Below are positions 47,423 to 60,200 of a stretch of DNA of 64,000 nucleotides, piece by piece (position 1 is the stretch's first letter; each line of letters starts with the position of its first letter). The position numbers and the translations under genes were made by a program. Source of the DNA: Porites lutea (taxonomy: Eukaryota > Cnidaria > Anthozoa > Scleractinia > Poritidae); contig NC_133213.1 in assembly GCF_958299795.1 (NCBI RefSeq), positions 21,991,478 through 22,055,477 on the forward strand, read 5' to 3'. Below the pieces are notes generated by a model. It saw only the letters and a program-made list of their open reading frames with translations. It did no database searches and was not told the origin of the DNA.

Positions 47423-50232
47423 ATGGAAAACTTGAACATTTTTCAAGAGAAAGACGGGGAATTCACGGGACCAAGGCATGCGTTGATTAAAGATGTAAGA
47501 ATTCCTTTTTATGAACCCAACATAGACAAAGATTTTGAAAAGGATCTAAACCGTTTCGAAACCAGACCAGACGATGTATATGTTGTCAGCTATCCTAAAT
47601 CAGGTAGGATCATAGTTAAATACCTTGCATGTTGACATTTATTAATACAAAAAATGGTGATATTATCGGTGCATCGTATATCATCTTTTCACAAAATACA
47701 ACTTTCCGAAAAGTTGTACTCAACTGACATTGAAACTAACGGACGCAACGGCAATAAGCCATCAAGTCTTCTAAAGGGAGTCTGTGCCGACAGACGCTGT
47801 GAGCTCGAGTATGTAGCATTATAAAACTTAACTGATACCAGGAGCTCCTGCTGATACCCCCCTTAAGAAACTAGGCCAGTGATCTTCTTCCCCCCCCCTC
47901 CCCTCCCCCATTTAAAAAGAGATCTCACAGCTTCATCACCAGAATGAGGTTGGCCGGTAGATGTACTTTATCGTAAGAGGAGTCTTTTACAGGGATATGT
48001 TTTTTGCTTCTTCTTCTTTTTGTGTCGTCACGCAACGCTTAGGAATGGATGCTTGCGTGACGACACAAAGGGTGGTAATTAGTGTGCCAAGAGATAGCAA
48101 TCACTGTATCACATTTTATCGCGTCATTCCCACAGGAACAACCTGGCTTCAGGAAATTGTTTGGCAGGTGTACCATAATGGTGAAATAAGCAAAGAGGGA
48201 GTGGAGAGTCGATACCCGCAACTGGAGAAAAGTCAACTCTTTCAGAGGCCTGGGGATGAATCTCAAGCTGCCCTTAACTCTCGACCCAGTCCCCGACTCA
48301 TCAAATCGCATCTTCCCTATCACCTGATACCAATGAGTGAAAATGAGGCCAATAGAAGCAAATATCTCTACATCGCCAGAAATCCAAAAGATGCCGCCAT
48401 TTCATTTTATCATTTTGTCAGCAGTTTTGGCCCCGCCAGCCATTTTAGTGGAACTTGGGAGTTCTTTGCAAAACTGTTAATTGAAGGCAAAGGTATAAAT
48501 TCTCTAAAATACCTACTTGAATATGCAGATATTGACTATAAATTTATGCAGCCCGAGAAAGGCTAAAAGTTGCTAAAAGACTGTTCCATTCATCTGATAT
48601 TTTCTCCGGTTTTTTCCCTTGAACATCTACGATTGAAAAACCCATTTTAGGAGAGATCAGAAAATCTTTCGTTTACCCAACATATAATTTTACAGCGCCA
48701 CTTTTATTATATGCCTCCGCAAAGATTAAAAAGCAATGCTCAAGATAGCCTTAAAAGACCTTCAGTATTTAACGCATTTGAGAGAACAGGAGGCTAAGTG
48801 TCCCTGGAGTATTTCCCTTGCGCCTAATGCTTTCTAGTACGTCATATTCTTTGGAACAAAATTACTGCAATGTTGGATATAGACTAACTGTTATATAGAC
48901 TAGGAAACAGTAGGTTTTTTCTCCTCATAATCGGTTTTTAAAGGCGCGATGCGGGTGAGTCTCACTTTTTTTTTTCAACCTCTAGGGCGTTTGTTTCCTG
49001 ATCTACTCGAAAATACGGGCTGTTTTTGCAGTCTATGTAGGCTACATCATTTTAACAACCATATATTTCCAAACATTGCCTCAATGCTAAATTGCTGCTG
49101 GTTTCTTTGTAGGAGCGTTTGGTTTTTGGCCTGATCATGTTTTACCATGGTGGGAACACAGAAACGAGCCACATATTCTGTTCCTTAAATTCGAGGATTT
49201 GAAGAAGGTAAGTAAACTGTGATGTTTTTGTTACATGTACTTTTTTCTAACACCCAACAGCGAACGTCCAAGAAACACTAGTGAAGATGTTTTTACTGCT
49301 TAAATTCCTTTCATCGTTGAACCTGACCGATTATATAAAAGCTGATGCTAGAGAAATTTAAGAATCAGTTTATAATCTTCAGGCGCTTCGTACTTCGCAT
49401 AGAACAAAGCGCGAAACGCGACTGACTGGTGACGAAGCGCAATAAACCATGGGAAGGAGAAAGAAGAGAGGCGAAGCGCCGTCTCGCCCGTTTACTCCTT
49501 CCCGTCTGAGTACGAGGCAAATGTTACCACTAGTCGGCAAGAGATTTCGCGTTAGACTGGGTCAGTTCTGTGTTCAATAGCCCACGTTCGATGAATGTTT
49601 AAATTGTGACACTATCGGATGCTGTTACAAGGTTGCGCAGAGAACAGAGTCAAAAGTCCTTTCCCAAAACACGTCCCATAGTGCAATTCGACACAACTTT
49701 GACCCAGTCTCACGAATATCCTCAAAATGGCCAATGTTTTTATTTATTGGTTATTATCATCATCATCATTATTGCCACCACCACCACCATTATCATTATC
49801 ATCATCACCATCGTCACCTTTATCATCATCATCATCATCATCATTATCATCATCATCATCATCATCATTATCACCAACACCACCATCACTATTACTATTA
49901 TTTATTTGTTTATGTATTTATTTATTTTATATTTGTACTGGAATCTGTTATAGGACCTATACAGTAATGTTGAACGGATCAGCAAGTTTCTCGGAATCAA
50001 CCTCCCAGATGATATGATCGCCAGAATTGCCCATCAATGCACGTTTGGTGAAATGAAGAAAAACGCCGCCAATTTTAAAGTTGATAATAATCCCTCTAAA
50101 CCAAGTTTTCTTCGCAAAGGTGAAGTTGGAGGGTGGAGGAGTCAATTCAGCGAAGAATTAAACAGACAGTTTGATGAGAGGCTGTTTTCCAAGATAAAAG
50201 GAACAGGATTGGAATTTGAGTTTGGAGATTAA
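47423..50232 (+). CDS. Cytosolic sulfotransferase (SULT family)
   Basis: Exons 47423-47603, 48136-48492, 49113-49207 and 49954-50232 join in frame to 303 residues, typical of soluble SULTs. The PAPS 5' loop YPKSGTTWLQEI is at 57-68 and spans the first splice junction. The catalytic His119 lies in IKSHLPYHL. The 3'-phosphate site is R142/S150 (ARNPKDAAISFYHF). LFLKFEDLKK and the C-terminal RKGEVGGWRSQF (265-276) are also present. In the usual RKGxxGDWKNxF motif the Asp is Gly here. No signal peptide or membrane segment is present, so it acts in the cytosol, transferring sulfate from PAPS to phenols, amines or steroids; the substrate is unknown. Intron 1 carries a perfect hairpin and intron 3 an (ATC)n tract just before exon 4. 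Confidence 0.9.
48019..48069. repeat. Perfect 17-bp hairpin in SULT intron 1
   Basis: Arms TTTGTGTCGTCACGCAA (48019-48035) and its exact complement (48053-48069) enclose a 17-nt loop. This may be the ends of a miniature element collapsed to its palindrome. Confidence 0.8.
49752..49912. repeat. (ATC)n/(ATT)n microsatellite tract
   Basis: A 160-bp trinucleotide tract, mainly ATC with ATT and ACC variants, ends ~40 bp before the acceptor of SULT exon 4. ORFs read through it in three frames because it lacks stops; they are not genes. Confidence 0.9.
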
Positions 50233-51640
50233 GTTTTATTCTTTCTCGCAAGACACGGTCGAGGGACTTAGAAGGGAATTAACCAAGCAGTTTAGTAAAA
50301 ATGTATTTATGTTTGATTGTGCTAAATATTCACTATGAAATTTTTAACGTAATGGAAAAATCAAAGCCTCATGAGAAAAATTCAATATGGTTCCTAAGCA
50401 TAATAATTCAAAGTTACATCGACCAGAGAAGAACTTTGAAAACTCTTTAAGCTGAACTTTTTAAATAAACTCAAATTATTGGAGTTTTAGAAACTTGTGC
50501 AGTTCCCACTTTAAAAACGAGAGGGCCGAGTTTATGTTCGCAAAGAATTCTGGGACTGTTAAAAGGAGCGGAAAAATTGACCAATTAGGCTGATTAATCA
50601 ACAGGACGGGAACGTCAGTTGGCATCAGGAAAGCAGGCGGAACGGACTTAACGCGACTTCCAGAGCCCAATTTGCGGCTCTGCCATTGGTCAAGGTTGTT
50701 CTTTATTCAGCGCGTGCCGTCGTTAACTGACGTTACCGTTCTGTTAGTAAATAAGCTGACAGGCGCGTACCCAGTAACGATTCCAGAAACAATTGCAGTC
50801 TTCCAGTCCCCTTCTTGTTACTAAAGTGGCGAATACGCTAACCTCGTTCCCAGGCTTCTCTCCTACCCGTCGCTAAGGACCGAGAGAGAATAGGTAGGAG
50901 AGAGAGCCTAGGAACGAGGCTGGCGAATACGCTACTGAATGTGGAGAAACAACCAATGGTAGGTCGAGTCTTTGTTAACACTTTACAGGATCAATAATTA
51001 TTTTTGTGCACGGCACTATTGTATAAACAGCAACGACAAAAAGTAACTCAAAACCGATACGGTGCAAACAGCATAATCACTTTCGCGAGAGCTTCGTCGC
51101 GTCGCCACAGGATATCAGCTGAGCCACAAAAATCGTGCCAAACTGGCGCTTCTTGTATGAACAAAATGCCAATCCGGTAAGGTTTTCAAGATGACACGAA
51201 TGTTATCCATTTTCGTGTGAATGCAGCCTTAGTGACCGGCATTTCTTGCAGCTGGGAAAATTTGTTCAGTATTACGGAGGTAGTTGCACCCTAACGGGCG
51301 TTTTTAATCATGTTGAAATGGCATCAAGACTGTTTTTTTTTTAGCTCAGTTTGTTTGACTGTAATTTTCAAGTAGTTAAACCACATGCCAGTACTCTAGA
51401 GAATTATTTCCTTTAAATCTTATCTTATTCGACTGCACACGGACCCATAATTCATGAAAAGACAAAGTACCCACTTCACTTCACTTCACTTCACCCCCTA
51501 CTAATTATATACCAGTGCTAATCAAAAAGACCCACTCCGATAGCTGTTCAGGGCTTTTAAGGTCTAACTGGCACACAAACGCTATGTTTTGAAAGTCCGT
51601 TGGACCAGGTTCGTACTGTGTTCCATCGACATCCATAGCA
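50233..51640. other. Convergent 3' spacer between SULT and SUCLG2
   Basis: It contains the 80-bp hairpin element with a 14-bp duplication (50841-50920) and a (CACTT)n run near 51475. A stretch near 51060-51235 looks like a worn relative of the 44.8-kb MITE. No coding exon was found. Confidence 0.45.
50841..50920. mobile_element. 80-bp hairpin element with 14-bp target duplication
   Basis: The arms ACCTCGTTCCCAGGCTTCTC and the complement of GAGAGCCTAGGAACGAGG fold back on each other. Exact 14-bp direct repeats TGGCGAATACGCTA lie at 50827-50840 and 50921-50934. No poly-A tail or ORF is present. The TCGTTCCCAGG arm resembles TCGTCCCCAGAG of the hairpin at 943-1032. Confidence 0.8.
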
Positions 51641-53624
51641 TCAGTCAACCAGACTAATCACGGCTTTCCTAGCTGCGTCGTCCATGTCATCTGCAGGGAT
51701 CAGCGGCATCCCGCTCTCGGTTAGAATGTGTTTAGCTTTTTCCACGTTCGTTCCTAGAAATCAGAACAAAAATGACAATAAGGTGACTTGTTGGGATTCA
51801 TGTTTTGTTTTGTATACCTGTAAAATTACACGCTGGTTCAAGGAACAAAATAGACGGGTGGAAACCTTAATGTCGTAGCTACTTAGAAAGACTCTACCAT
51901 ATTTCGACCAACAACAATTTGAATTCTGTCCCCTTTGAATACAAACTTATGATCCACTTAAAAGCAAGGTAAGACCATTTCACCTAATTATCAAATACTT
52001 AATGGTCATGACAAGGTTTAGCTGTATGCCATGGCACTGGTCTGTGTTGGAAATCTTTGCGCAATACCGACACCATCTTTTCACAGAACAAATAGGGAGA
52101 TAAGTCATAAATTATTTACCATCAATTTCGGTTAAATCAGCTCGTGATACAAATGCGCGGCAAATCTTTCTTTTAGACTTTCAAAGAATGTGACCAAGCA
52201 AAGTATCTTGCCATTTAGTTACAAGTGGGGTGATATAATTATTTGTGAAGCTTAAGCCCCCTAGACATCGTATAACGCTTAGCTCAGTCGGTCACGATCA
52301 TATTTTAACATTTACGCTTCGTTTTCACTAGACATACACGAAATAGTGTTATCCACCTTTTGAATAATGCCTGTTCCCTCCCTCTCCCTCCCCCACGAGT
52401 TATTTTAGCCTCTCCAGACTCTCCTCAGTCTTTCTCCACGTTCAAAATCAAAGATGGCAGGCGACACCTCGCCTTCAAAAAACAAACCCGTTTTCAAATC
52501 AAACAACACGCGTATATTACCTGTGAAAAAGTATCTATTTATCTAATTCACGCTTACCTTCTAACCTCACTATCACAGGAACTTGTACATTCAGCCTTTT
52601 GTAAGCAGAAGTTATTCCATTCGCGACAATTGAGCAGTCAACGATTCCACCAAATATATTCACCATTATTGACTTGACCTGTGAGCGAAAACAATGGGAA
52701 AGCAACAACATAAAATAGTATTAGAGAAAACAATTATTTGAAATACTTGCACAAGGAAGTTAAACCGGCTTCCGTAGCATGGTACAGGTTGGACAAAAGC
52801 TGGACAAAATTTCCTTGCTAGTGAAATTCTTTTTGCAAAATGAAGTACCGTGGGAAAGTACTGACAAAGAGGTTTCATTTGAATGATTACAGCGTAGGAT
52901 TTTATCGAGACTCAAAAGTAAGAACAACCTTGTACAGCATAATAAACGGTACCACAGGAAAGTACTACTCAGTAGCTTTTATCACACAACAGGATTTCAT
53001 CCACAGACTCAAAAGTTAGAACCATCTTGTACAGCATAATGAACAGTACCACAGGAAAGTACTGCTCAGTAGCTTTTATTTAAATGGTAACACAATAGGA
53101 TTTCATTCAAAAACTAAAAAGTTAAAACCATCTTGTACAGCATAATAAACAGTATCACCGAAAGTACTGCTCGGTAGCTTCATTTGAATGGTCACAACAC
53201 AGGATTCCATCAAAAAACGTAAGAGATGAAACCATCATGAAAGACTTCACCATTAACTCTGGCAGTGAAGGGGTTATCTGGTCTTATACTTACTCGCGGG
53301 TCCTTTGTTACAATGTTGAAAGCTTGAAACACTCCCTCCTCTTGCACTCCTCCCCCGAGGTCCAGAAAATTAGCCGGGGTACCCCCGTGAAGTTTGATAA
53401 TGTCCATAGTTGCCATTGCTAATCCAGCACCATTCACTAAAGAAGGGAGTTAGTAGGAACCGAAGATAAAAGTAACTGCTGTACTCTCCCTACTCACCCA
53501 TGCGAACGACAAGCCTGCCTAGCAAGGAAAGTAAAGTCCCCGGCTCTAATCGGGGGGGGGGGGAGTGGGCGCAACTTAAATAACATGACCCCTCTTAATA
53601 CACATACCTTTTCCACAACCATCA

Positions 53625-53665
<41 letters not shown>

Positions 53666-54216
53666 ATCACCATCATCATCATCATCATCAACAACATCAT
53701 CACACCGACCAAGAGCTTATTCAAGAACCCCACCCTAACCCCAAATCCCTGAGTAAATAACAGGAATGGCCTGAACCAACGTTCGCTTATTATATATCAA
53801 TGAGCATTCTTTACAGCCACCGATGTTATATTCTTACCAAGACAAGCAATATTTCCATCCAGGCCGATATAATTGAGGTCATATTTTCCAGCTTCCACTT
53901 CACGAGGGTCACTCTCGCTGTGATCTTCCATAGCGAACACTTCTCTCTGCCGGAACTTGGCGCTGTCATCGAAGTTAAACTTGGCGTCGAAGCACACAAC
54001 TTAAAGAATGAAACAAAACACTTTCCTTTTACCCTTTCATACTACCCACCTAACTGCGTCAGCGACGGACAACGACCAGAAGGGGATTTTCTTTGCATTT
54101 TTTGGCAGTGGTTTTGCTCAAATTTCCGGAAAAATCGTTTCTTTTAAAGTAAAGACACTTAACGGTATAATTAACAATTATTCCTCGAGCCCCAATGGGC
54201 TGTTGACTCAGAGACC

Positions 54217-54251
<35 letters not shown>

Positions 54252-57200
54252 AAAAAAACATCGAGAATAATTTTTTTTTAGTTAAAAGCTAGACTTTAAG
54301 CCTTTTTTGAAGCCAAAAAGCCCGCGGTTTTCGCTACTAGGGAGCTATAACATAGCCTAGTAATAACTCAACCAATCAGAACGCAGCATTGATAATAGAC
54401 CACTAGTTGATTTTACTAAATATGGTAACGTCAAGACACAAAAACTGGAAAAGGCCTCACTTCTGGATGACGTCCGTCGCTCAAAAACGCTTGTCCTTTA
54501 ACTCCCCAATGTATGCGAGGTGGTCCCAGGGAGATCTCATAACTTCAGTAAATTTAGAGCTCTCCCATTGTGGTCAAGTCATTTCAATCACGTTGCCTCT
54601 CACGTTCGATTGCTAAAAGCCTTTTTGTTACCGACCCTCCCTTCCCTCTGCATCAAATTTTTCCACCGAGGAATTCAACGTGATGGAACCTGGAGTTTGC
54701 CGTTCACAGCGTTGTCATGTTACCTTCTGCGCTCGGTTGCGGCTCACACAGACGTTTCAGACACCTTTCTCACACTAATGTAATGCAACAAGTTTAAAAG
54801 GAAAAATACGACGCAGATCTTTGAGTGAAGTTAAGGAGGCAAATCTCCAACACTGTGTTCGAATACCTTTTCCATCGGGTGTTTCTCCAAAAGGATTGAT
54901 TTCCACCTGTGTTGCATCGACTTTAAGGAAGAGTTTGTAAAGCAACTTGATCTGCTCAGCTGCCTGTGGAATGTGAAGGGGACAAAAACATCAGATGAGA
55001 AAACTTACTCAGGCTTGTACAGTGTTCTCCCTAAATTTTAGCTCAGCAGGTAAGTGACCATTCTTGACCAGTAAGGCCAAAAATATGCACCTGAGGCGCA
55101 CATTTTAAACGCCTCAAAAAAAAAATGCGAATGAAGGCTACCTTTGCCGCTAGGGTCAATTTAGTAACACAAGTCGCGGAAGTCGCGAACTTTTCCTGCT
55201 GGTCGAGAAAGTCTAGAAATACATTGAGACAGAAGCCCACGAAAAAATTGTTAGCCTGCATTGCTTCAAAAGGTACCAGCCAGCATTTAATTAAAGTAAT
55301 CAGAGAGAATAGCTGTGTATCCTTTTTGTTTTTCCGTATTAATTTACAGTCGAACCTCTCTAATACGGACACCGAACGGACAAAGCAAAATGTCCGTATT
55401 AGAGAGGTGTCCGTATAAAAGAGCTCACTATGATGACGTTACTGTTATGACTCCACTTACAGTTTTAAGTGTTCAGTGGCAAAAACCAGGCTCACACTCG
55501 TCATTGAACTGCATTAAAAGTTATTAATTCACAGTACAAAGATACCGCAGGGGCGGATCCGGATCTTCAGATAACGGGGTGCCCGGTCATCCAGACCCTG
55601 ACTAAGGTGGGGAGGCGGACTCAAAATTTTTTTTCGGCCCTTCGGGCCTCAGTTTAGTCTAAAAATAAGGGGGGGGGGGGGGCAGGGCCCCTGGGCCCCT
55701 CCCCTGCATCCGCCACTGTACTGTCTTTCAGTAGCATACAACATTGTACATCTCAGCTACAGACAAATTACTGTTTTAAAACGAAATGAGTAACAGCGCA
55801 ATGCTGTATGTAAAAAGTTGTAACGTAAAGCACAATTCTGAAAGCGTCTTTCGCTATTTTGCATATCTTCGTTGTTTAAGCCAAGTACATGGAACTATTT
55901 ACACCTCAAAACGAATAAACTTGTATCAAAACAACTTGTATCGAACGACCGGGGACCTCATACATTCATTATTTCATTGTATTAGCTTTCTTAGAAGGTT
56001 CTAAAGTCATTCCATGCTACTTTCTACATTACATTCTTTATTACCTGTTCTAACATTGGTCCTTTAAATTCCAATTTGTCTGCAAGATATCTGGCATCTA
56101 CATCAGGAATTCCTTTGAAAATGTCAACAGCTAACTGTTAAGAGACAATGTAATAACAAAAATGAATAAACTATTATACAAAGAAATCTTATCATGCTTA
56201 TGATTAATTAACAAAAACCTGCACACTTCATGCTAATGCTGACTTCTAGGTATTTTCACCGTCTTCTCCTTTCTTGTTCTGTTCCTTATTTACACGTAGT
56301 TTAGTCCTAAACAGTGTCATTCTGTCCTTGCACTGGATTACACAAATAATCAAAGAAGTTCTGTAACGTCTTTGTACAGTTGTTAAGCTATATTATTTTT
56401 GTCTACCCTGCGAGGAAGTGTGCCTCGAGAGAACGCGCGAGCGAGGGGCGAAGCACAAGCGTCTCCTTTCGCGTGCAGCTTTCGGGTGACTTCTCGCAAC
56501 TTCCCCAAATAGAGAGATCACTCACAGGCTAAATTTTGTCCCACAGGGGAACAGTTCCTGAGATTGTTGTCATGACAACTCGCCTCAACATAAAACAATA
56601 ATTAGACGGCTAAGTAACTACGAGGGCAATGGCAATGAACATAGCATTAAAAATGAATTTGCTTTTTATCAAACTCATTGCTTTTACTTAAGCTCTGAAA
56701 AATTTCTAAATGCAGGCAAATTTTCCTGGAGTTGGATTCTCCAAAGCGGTAACTTTATTCAGAAAGACAAGGAAAATTCATCATTATATGTTCACATTCT
56801 CCAAAAGCATCACATTTCACTTCAAAGTCGTGCATTGGATCTCAAAGAAATGTACCAAAAAGGATAATACAAGTGCAAAGATGTTTTTTGCTTATACAAC
56901 CATAATTTTTGATCTTCTCATTGCTGTTGTTTTCATGGCCATTCATTAAGCTCCCTATTATCTTATCTAAACTGGCCGCTTAATCAATAACTGTAGCATA
57001 TCTCTTTCACGCACATGTAAAATTACCTTGTGTATATGTTCAGGAGTGGTCTTTGCTACTTCTTCAATGTCCATTCCTCCTTTTGGACTTGCGACTATCA
57101 CAGGTCCTTGGAATGCTCTGTCCATCAGTATAGCAAGGTATGTCTCCCGGGCAATGTCATAACTCTCTGCAACCATCACCTGATTAGAAACAAGTCATAC

Positions 57201-60200
57201 AATGGACAAAGTAAGGCAAAGAAACCATTTTTCATCCCTATCCTAGAATACCGTAAAATTCTGAAAATAAGCCCCGGGGCTTATATTTTTCAAAGACTCT
57301 TTTTGAGGGGCTTATGTTTGGAGGGGCTTATGTTTGGAGGGGCTTATCTATGGAGGGAAATTTGCGTTTCAAAATCGACTGGGCTAGTCTTATAGTTGGA
57401 AGTTAATTTACAATTTTTGCCTTGTATTTGAGGGCAATTTTCCAAGTACACGGCTCCGGGGGGCTTATGTTTGGAGGGGCGATTTAATGGAGGGTTTTCT
57501 GTGTTACCGGTTTGGGGGGCTTATACTTGGACGGGCTTATACATGGAGGGGCTTATTTTTGGAATTTTACAGTAATTTTTAACAATTACATGTATTGAAT
57601 GAGGCTAAGTATGATGTGAAGCATTATGGAGATCAAGGAAAGTGTTATCCATTGAAGCTGATTAGCCTGGTTAATTGGCCTGGGCGGATAGCACCTCATC
57701 CCAAGGGCTCCTTGGTTGCCATAAATTTTTCTGGCATTAATGCTGTACTATTGACATCATTTCCCACAATTATCACAACAGTCTTCCAAACTTAGACAAT
57801 GCTAGCTGGTTATGAACATTATTATTTTAGCCAGGGGATTTCAGCCAGTAACAAATGGAGAAATGTTTTGAATGAATAATAATATTATTATCATTGAATT
57901 CAGCTTTTGTATGATGTGTAGAATCAAGCAGATCAAGGAAAATGTTATCAGACAAGGTAGATAGCAGCCTCTGGGATCTGCATAATTCTTCACATCACAC
58001 AAATGTCAAATTCGATTTCTTGTTTCTTTTTTGATCCAATATATCTGTATATTCCTTACAAGCTTACCTCCCCTTACACTTGACTGACTTGACTACTTGA
58101 AATAACAAAGAAAATTAAAAACAAAATAACTCATTCACCTTGTTCACCAGGACTCCATCTTCAGGTGTCTGTTTTGTGATTAAATTATAGCCTACCATCA
58201 GTTCTGTTAGTTCACCAACTTTGTTCGGACTAAAAAAAACAGTTGAAAATAAGTTTACACAAGATTACATTAAGTATTATTATTGATGAGCTCATACTTC
58301 GAAAGAAATTATTAAGATTAAGATTTTTACTATACATGAATAATAATTAATCATGTATTATTCATTGTATGAAAGGTGCTCTTAATTAAAAAATCACTTC
58401 AAATCCAGGGTCAATTCCACTCTTTGTTTCACCAGTATATTCAAGCCCAATTTTTAAAGACAATTTCTCCCAACTGATTTCCATATATTTCTTTAAAGAA
58501 CTTATCAGAAGAATTGGACAAATGATCAAAGTATCTCCTCTTTGCCAATCATTTTATTAATTTTTGTAACCAGGCTTTTCTCTTGATAAGGTTTTAATAT
58601 TGTTGGGCAAAAATTGATGTCACTTGCTTCTTTTGTAATAGAAATTACAGGGTTAATTAACCAAATTCCAATCTACATGCATCTTGCACATTGCCTGGGT
58701 AACTGACTTTGCTGTTATTACTTACTCTGTTGTCAAATGCACACCACCCTGCAGACCGCTTGTAAACTTTCCTTTTCCTCTTCCACCAGCCAGGATTTGT
58801 GCCTTAAGAACAAACTCTTTTGCATCTAATGAAGATAAAAATAAACAATGTCTCACAGCTTAAAACAAATTTGTCTTCCAGGTTATCCCTCTGGATGGGC
58901 AGCTTAATCACTTTCACGAGTTACATTGTTATTGTTGCAAAAAACACAAAATTATATTAAAAAAAAAATTTCACTCACTTAATTCCTTAGCAATTTCTAC
59001 AGCTTCTTTTGCATTTTCTGCAACTTTGAATCTCTGCACATGGAGACCATTATCGGCCATTAATTTCTTGCTCTGGAATTCTTGAAGGTTTAACCACCTT
59101 ACAGGCACAACACTTGAAGCTCCAACCTACACAAAAAATTAATAATAAGAAGAAAGCCTAGTGTACATAGATATATCTTTCCAGGATCAATTATTAAGGT
59201 TTCTAGGTAACTGACCACCTACCCCTCCCCTAAGTCACAATTTTGCCCTAAGAGAGAAGTAAGCATTAATGTTGGCTTAGGGGAGGGGTAGGTGGGCTTT
59301 ACTTGATCTTACTTCCCTAGCCAGAGAGGTAATAAAGTTACCACTTGGGAAAAGGGCTTTACTGGACAAAATTTAGATGCCATGTTTAAAACAAATAATG
59401 ATTTTTTTTCCTCTAGTCACAGACATAAACAGCACATTAAAAGGAGCAGTCATGTACTATAATCACTGCGAATGCAATTTTCTCGAGTTCAAACAAATCT
59501 CAACATGTACAGCTGTATTAGCGTACCCTAATAAATTATTCAGCATCATTATGCCATGTTCACTGACTACATCTAATTATATAAAAAATGGCTTGTTGGA
59601 CTTCAAAGAATGACAAAACATGTGACATTTGACAGCAAATTTCTAATCAGCTTATCTTTTTCATAACATCACCATGTGTAGTCGATAAAAATGGGCGAAA
59701 ATGGCAAGCCAGTGAAGAGCAGCTTTTTTCGTTCAAAAGTGTTTGAAAAAAAAGGAAAATCAAAGGAACATGGTGAACACGCCCTTCACCCCCTACCCGC
59801 CCCCTTTTTCTTGACTGAGGGTTAGGCAAGCTCTGAGACCCTCAAAAAGAAGATCGAAGACGTCGAAATTTCAATCAAAAACATAACCCTGCAACTTATT
59901 AAGGCGTATATTATAGCTTCGAAGTGGCAGGATATATTGCATTTTAGCTGCAAATCGACTAATTGGAAGTAACTGCCTCTTGTTTACGCAATTTTTTTTA
60001 CCGCTTGTCTACTAGTTTGCCACGCACGAACACAATTTCTGCACTGTCCATTCAAGAATTCCAACTTTTGGATATTTCCACGCTGCCTCAACATTTGTGT
60101 TTGGTAAATACAGCCATAAAATAAATATCCAAGTATAAAATATACCTGCGGAGATCGAAGCCAAGATCTTCTGGCTATGCCTGCGCATTTTCTGCAAAAC

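Noticed and set aside
49606-50017. ORFs of 77-115 codons rich in His, Ile or Ser
   Set aside because: They are translations of an (ATC)n microsatellite in three frames; real SULT exon 4 starts after it.
35022-50232. The two sulfotransferases as a joint sulfation cluster
   Set aside because: They belong to different families and compartments (Golgi versus cytosol) and are separated by an unrelated transporter; closeness is probably chance.
53494-53733. Minus-strand ORF with a Met/Thr repeat
   Set aside because: It is produced by the (ATCGTC)n repeat in a SUCLG2 intron.
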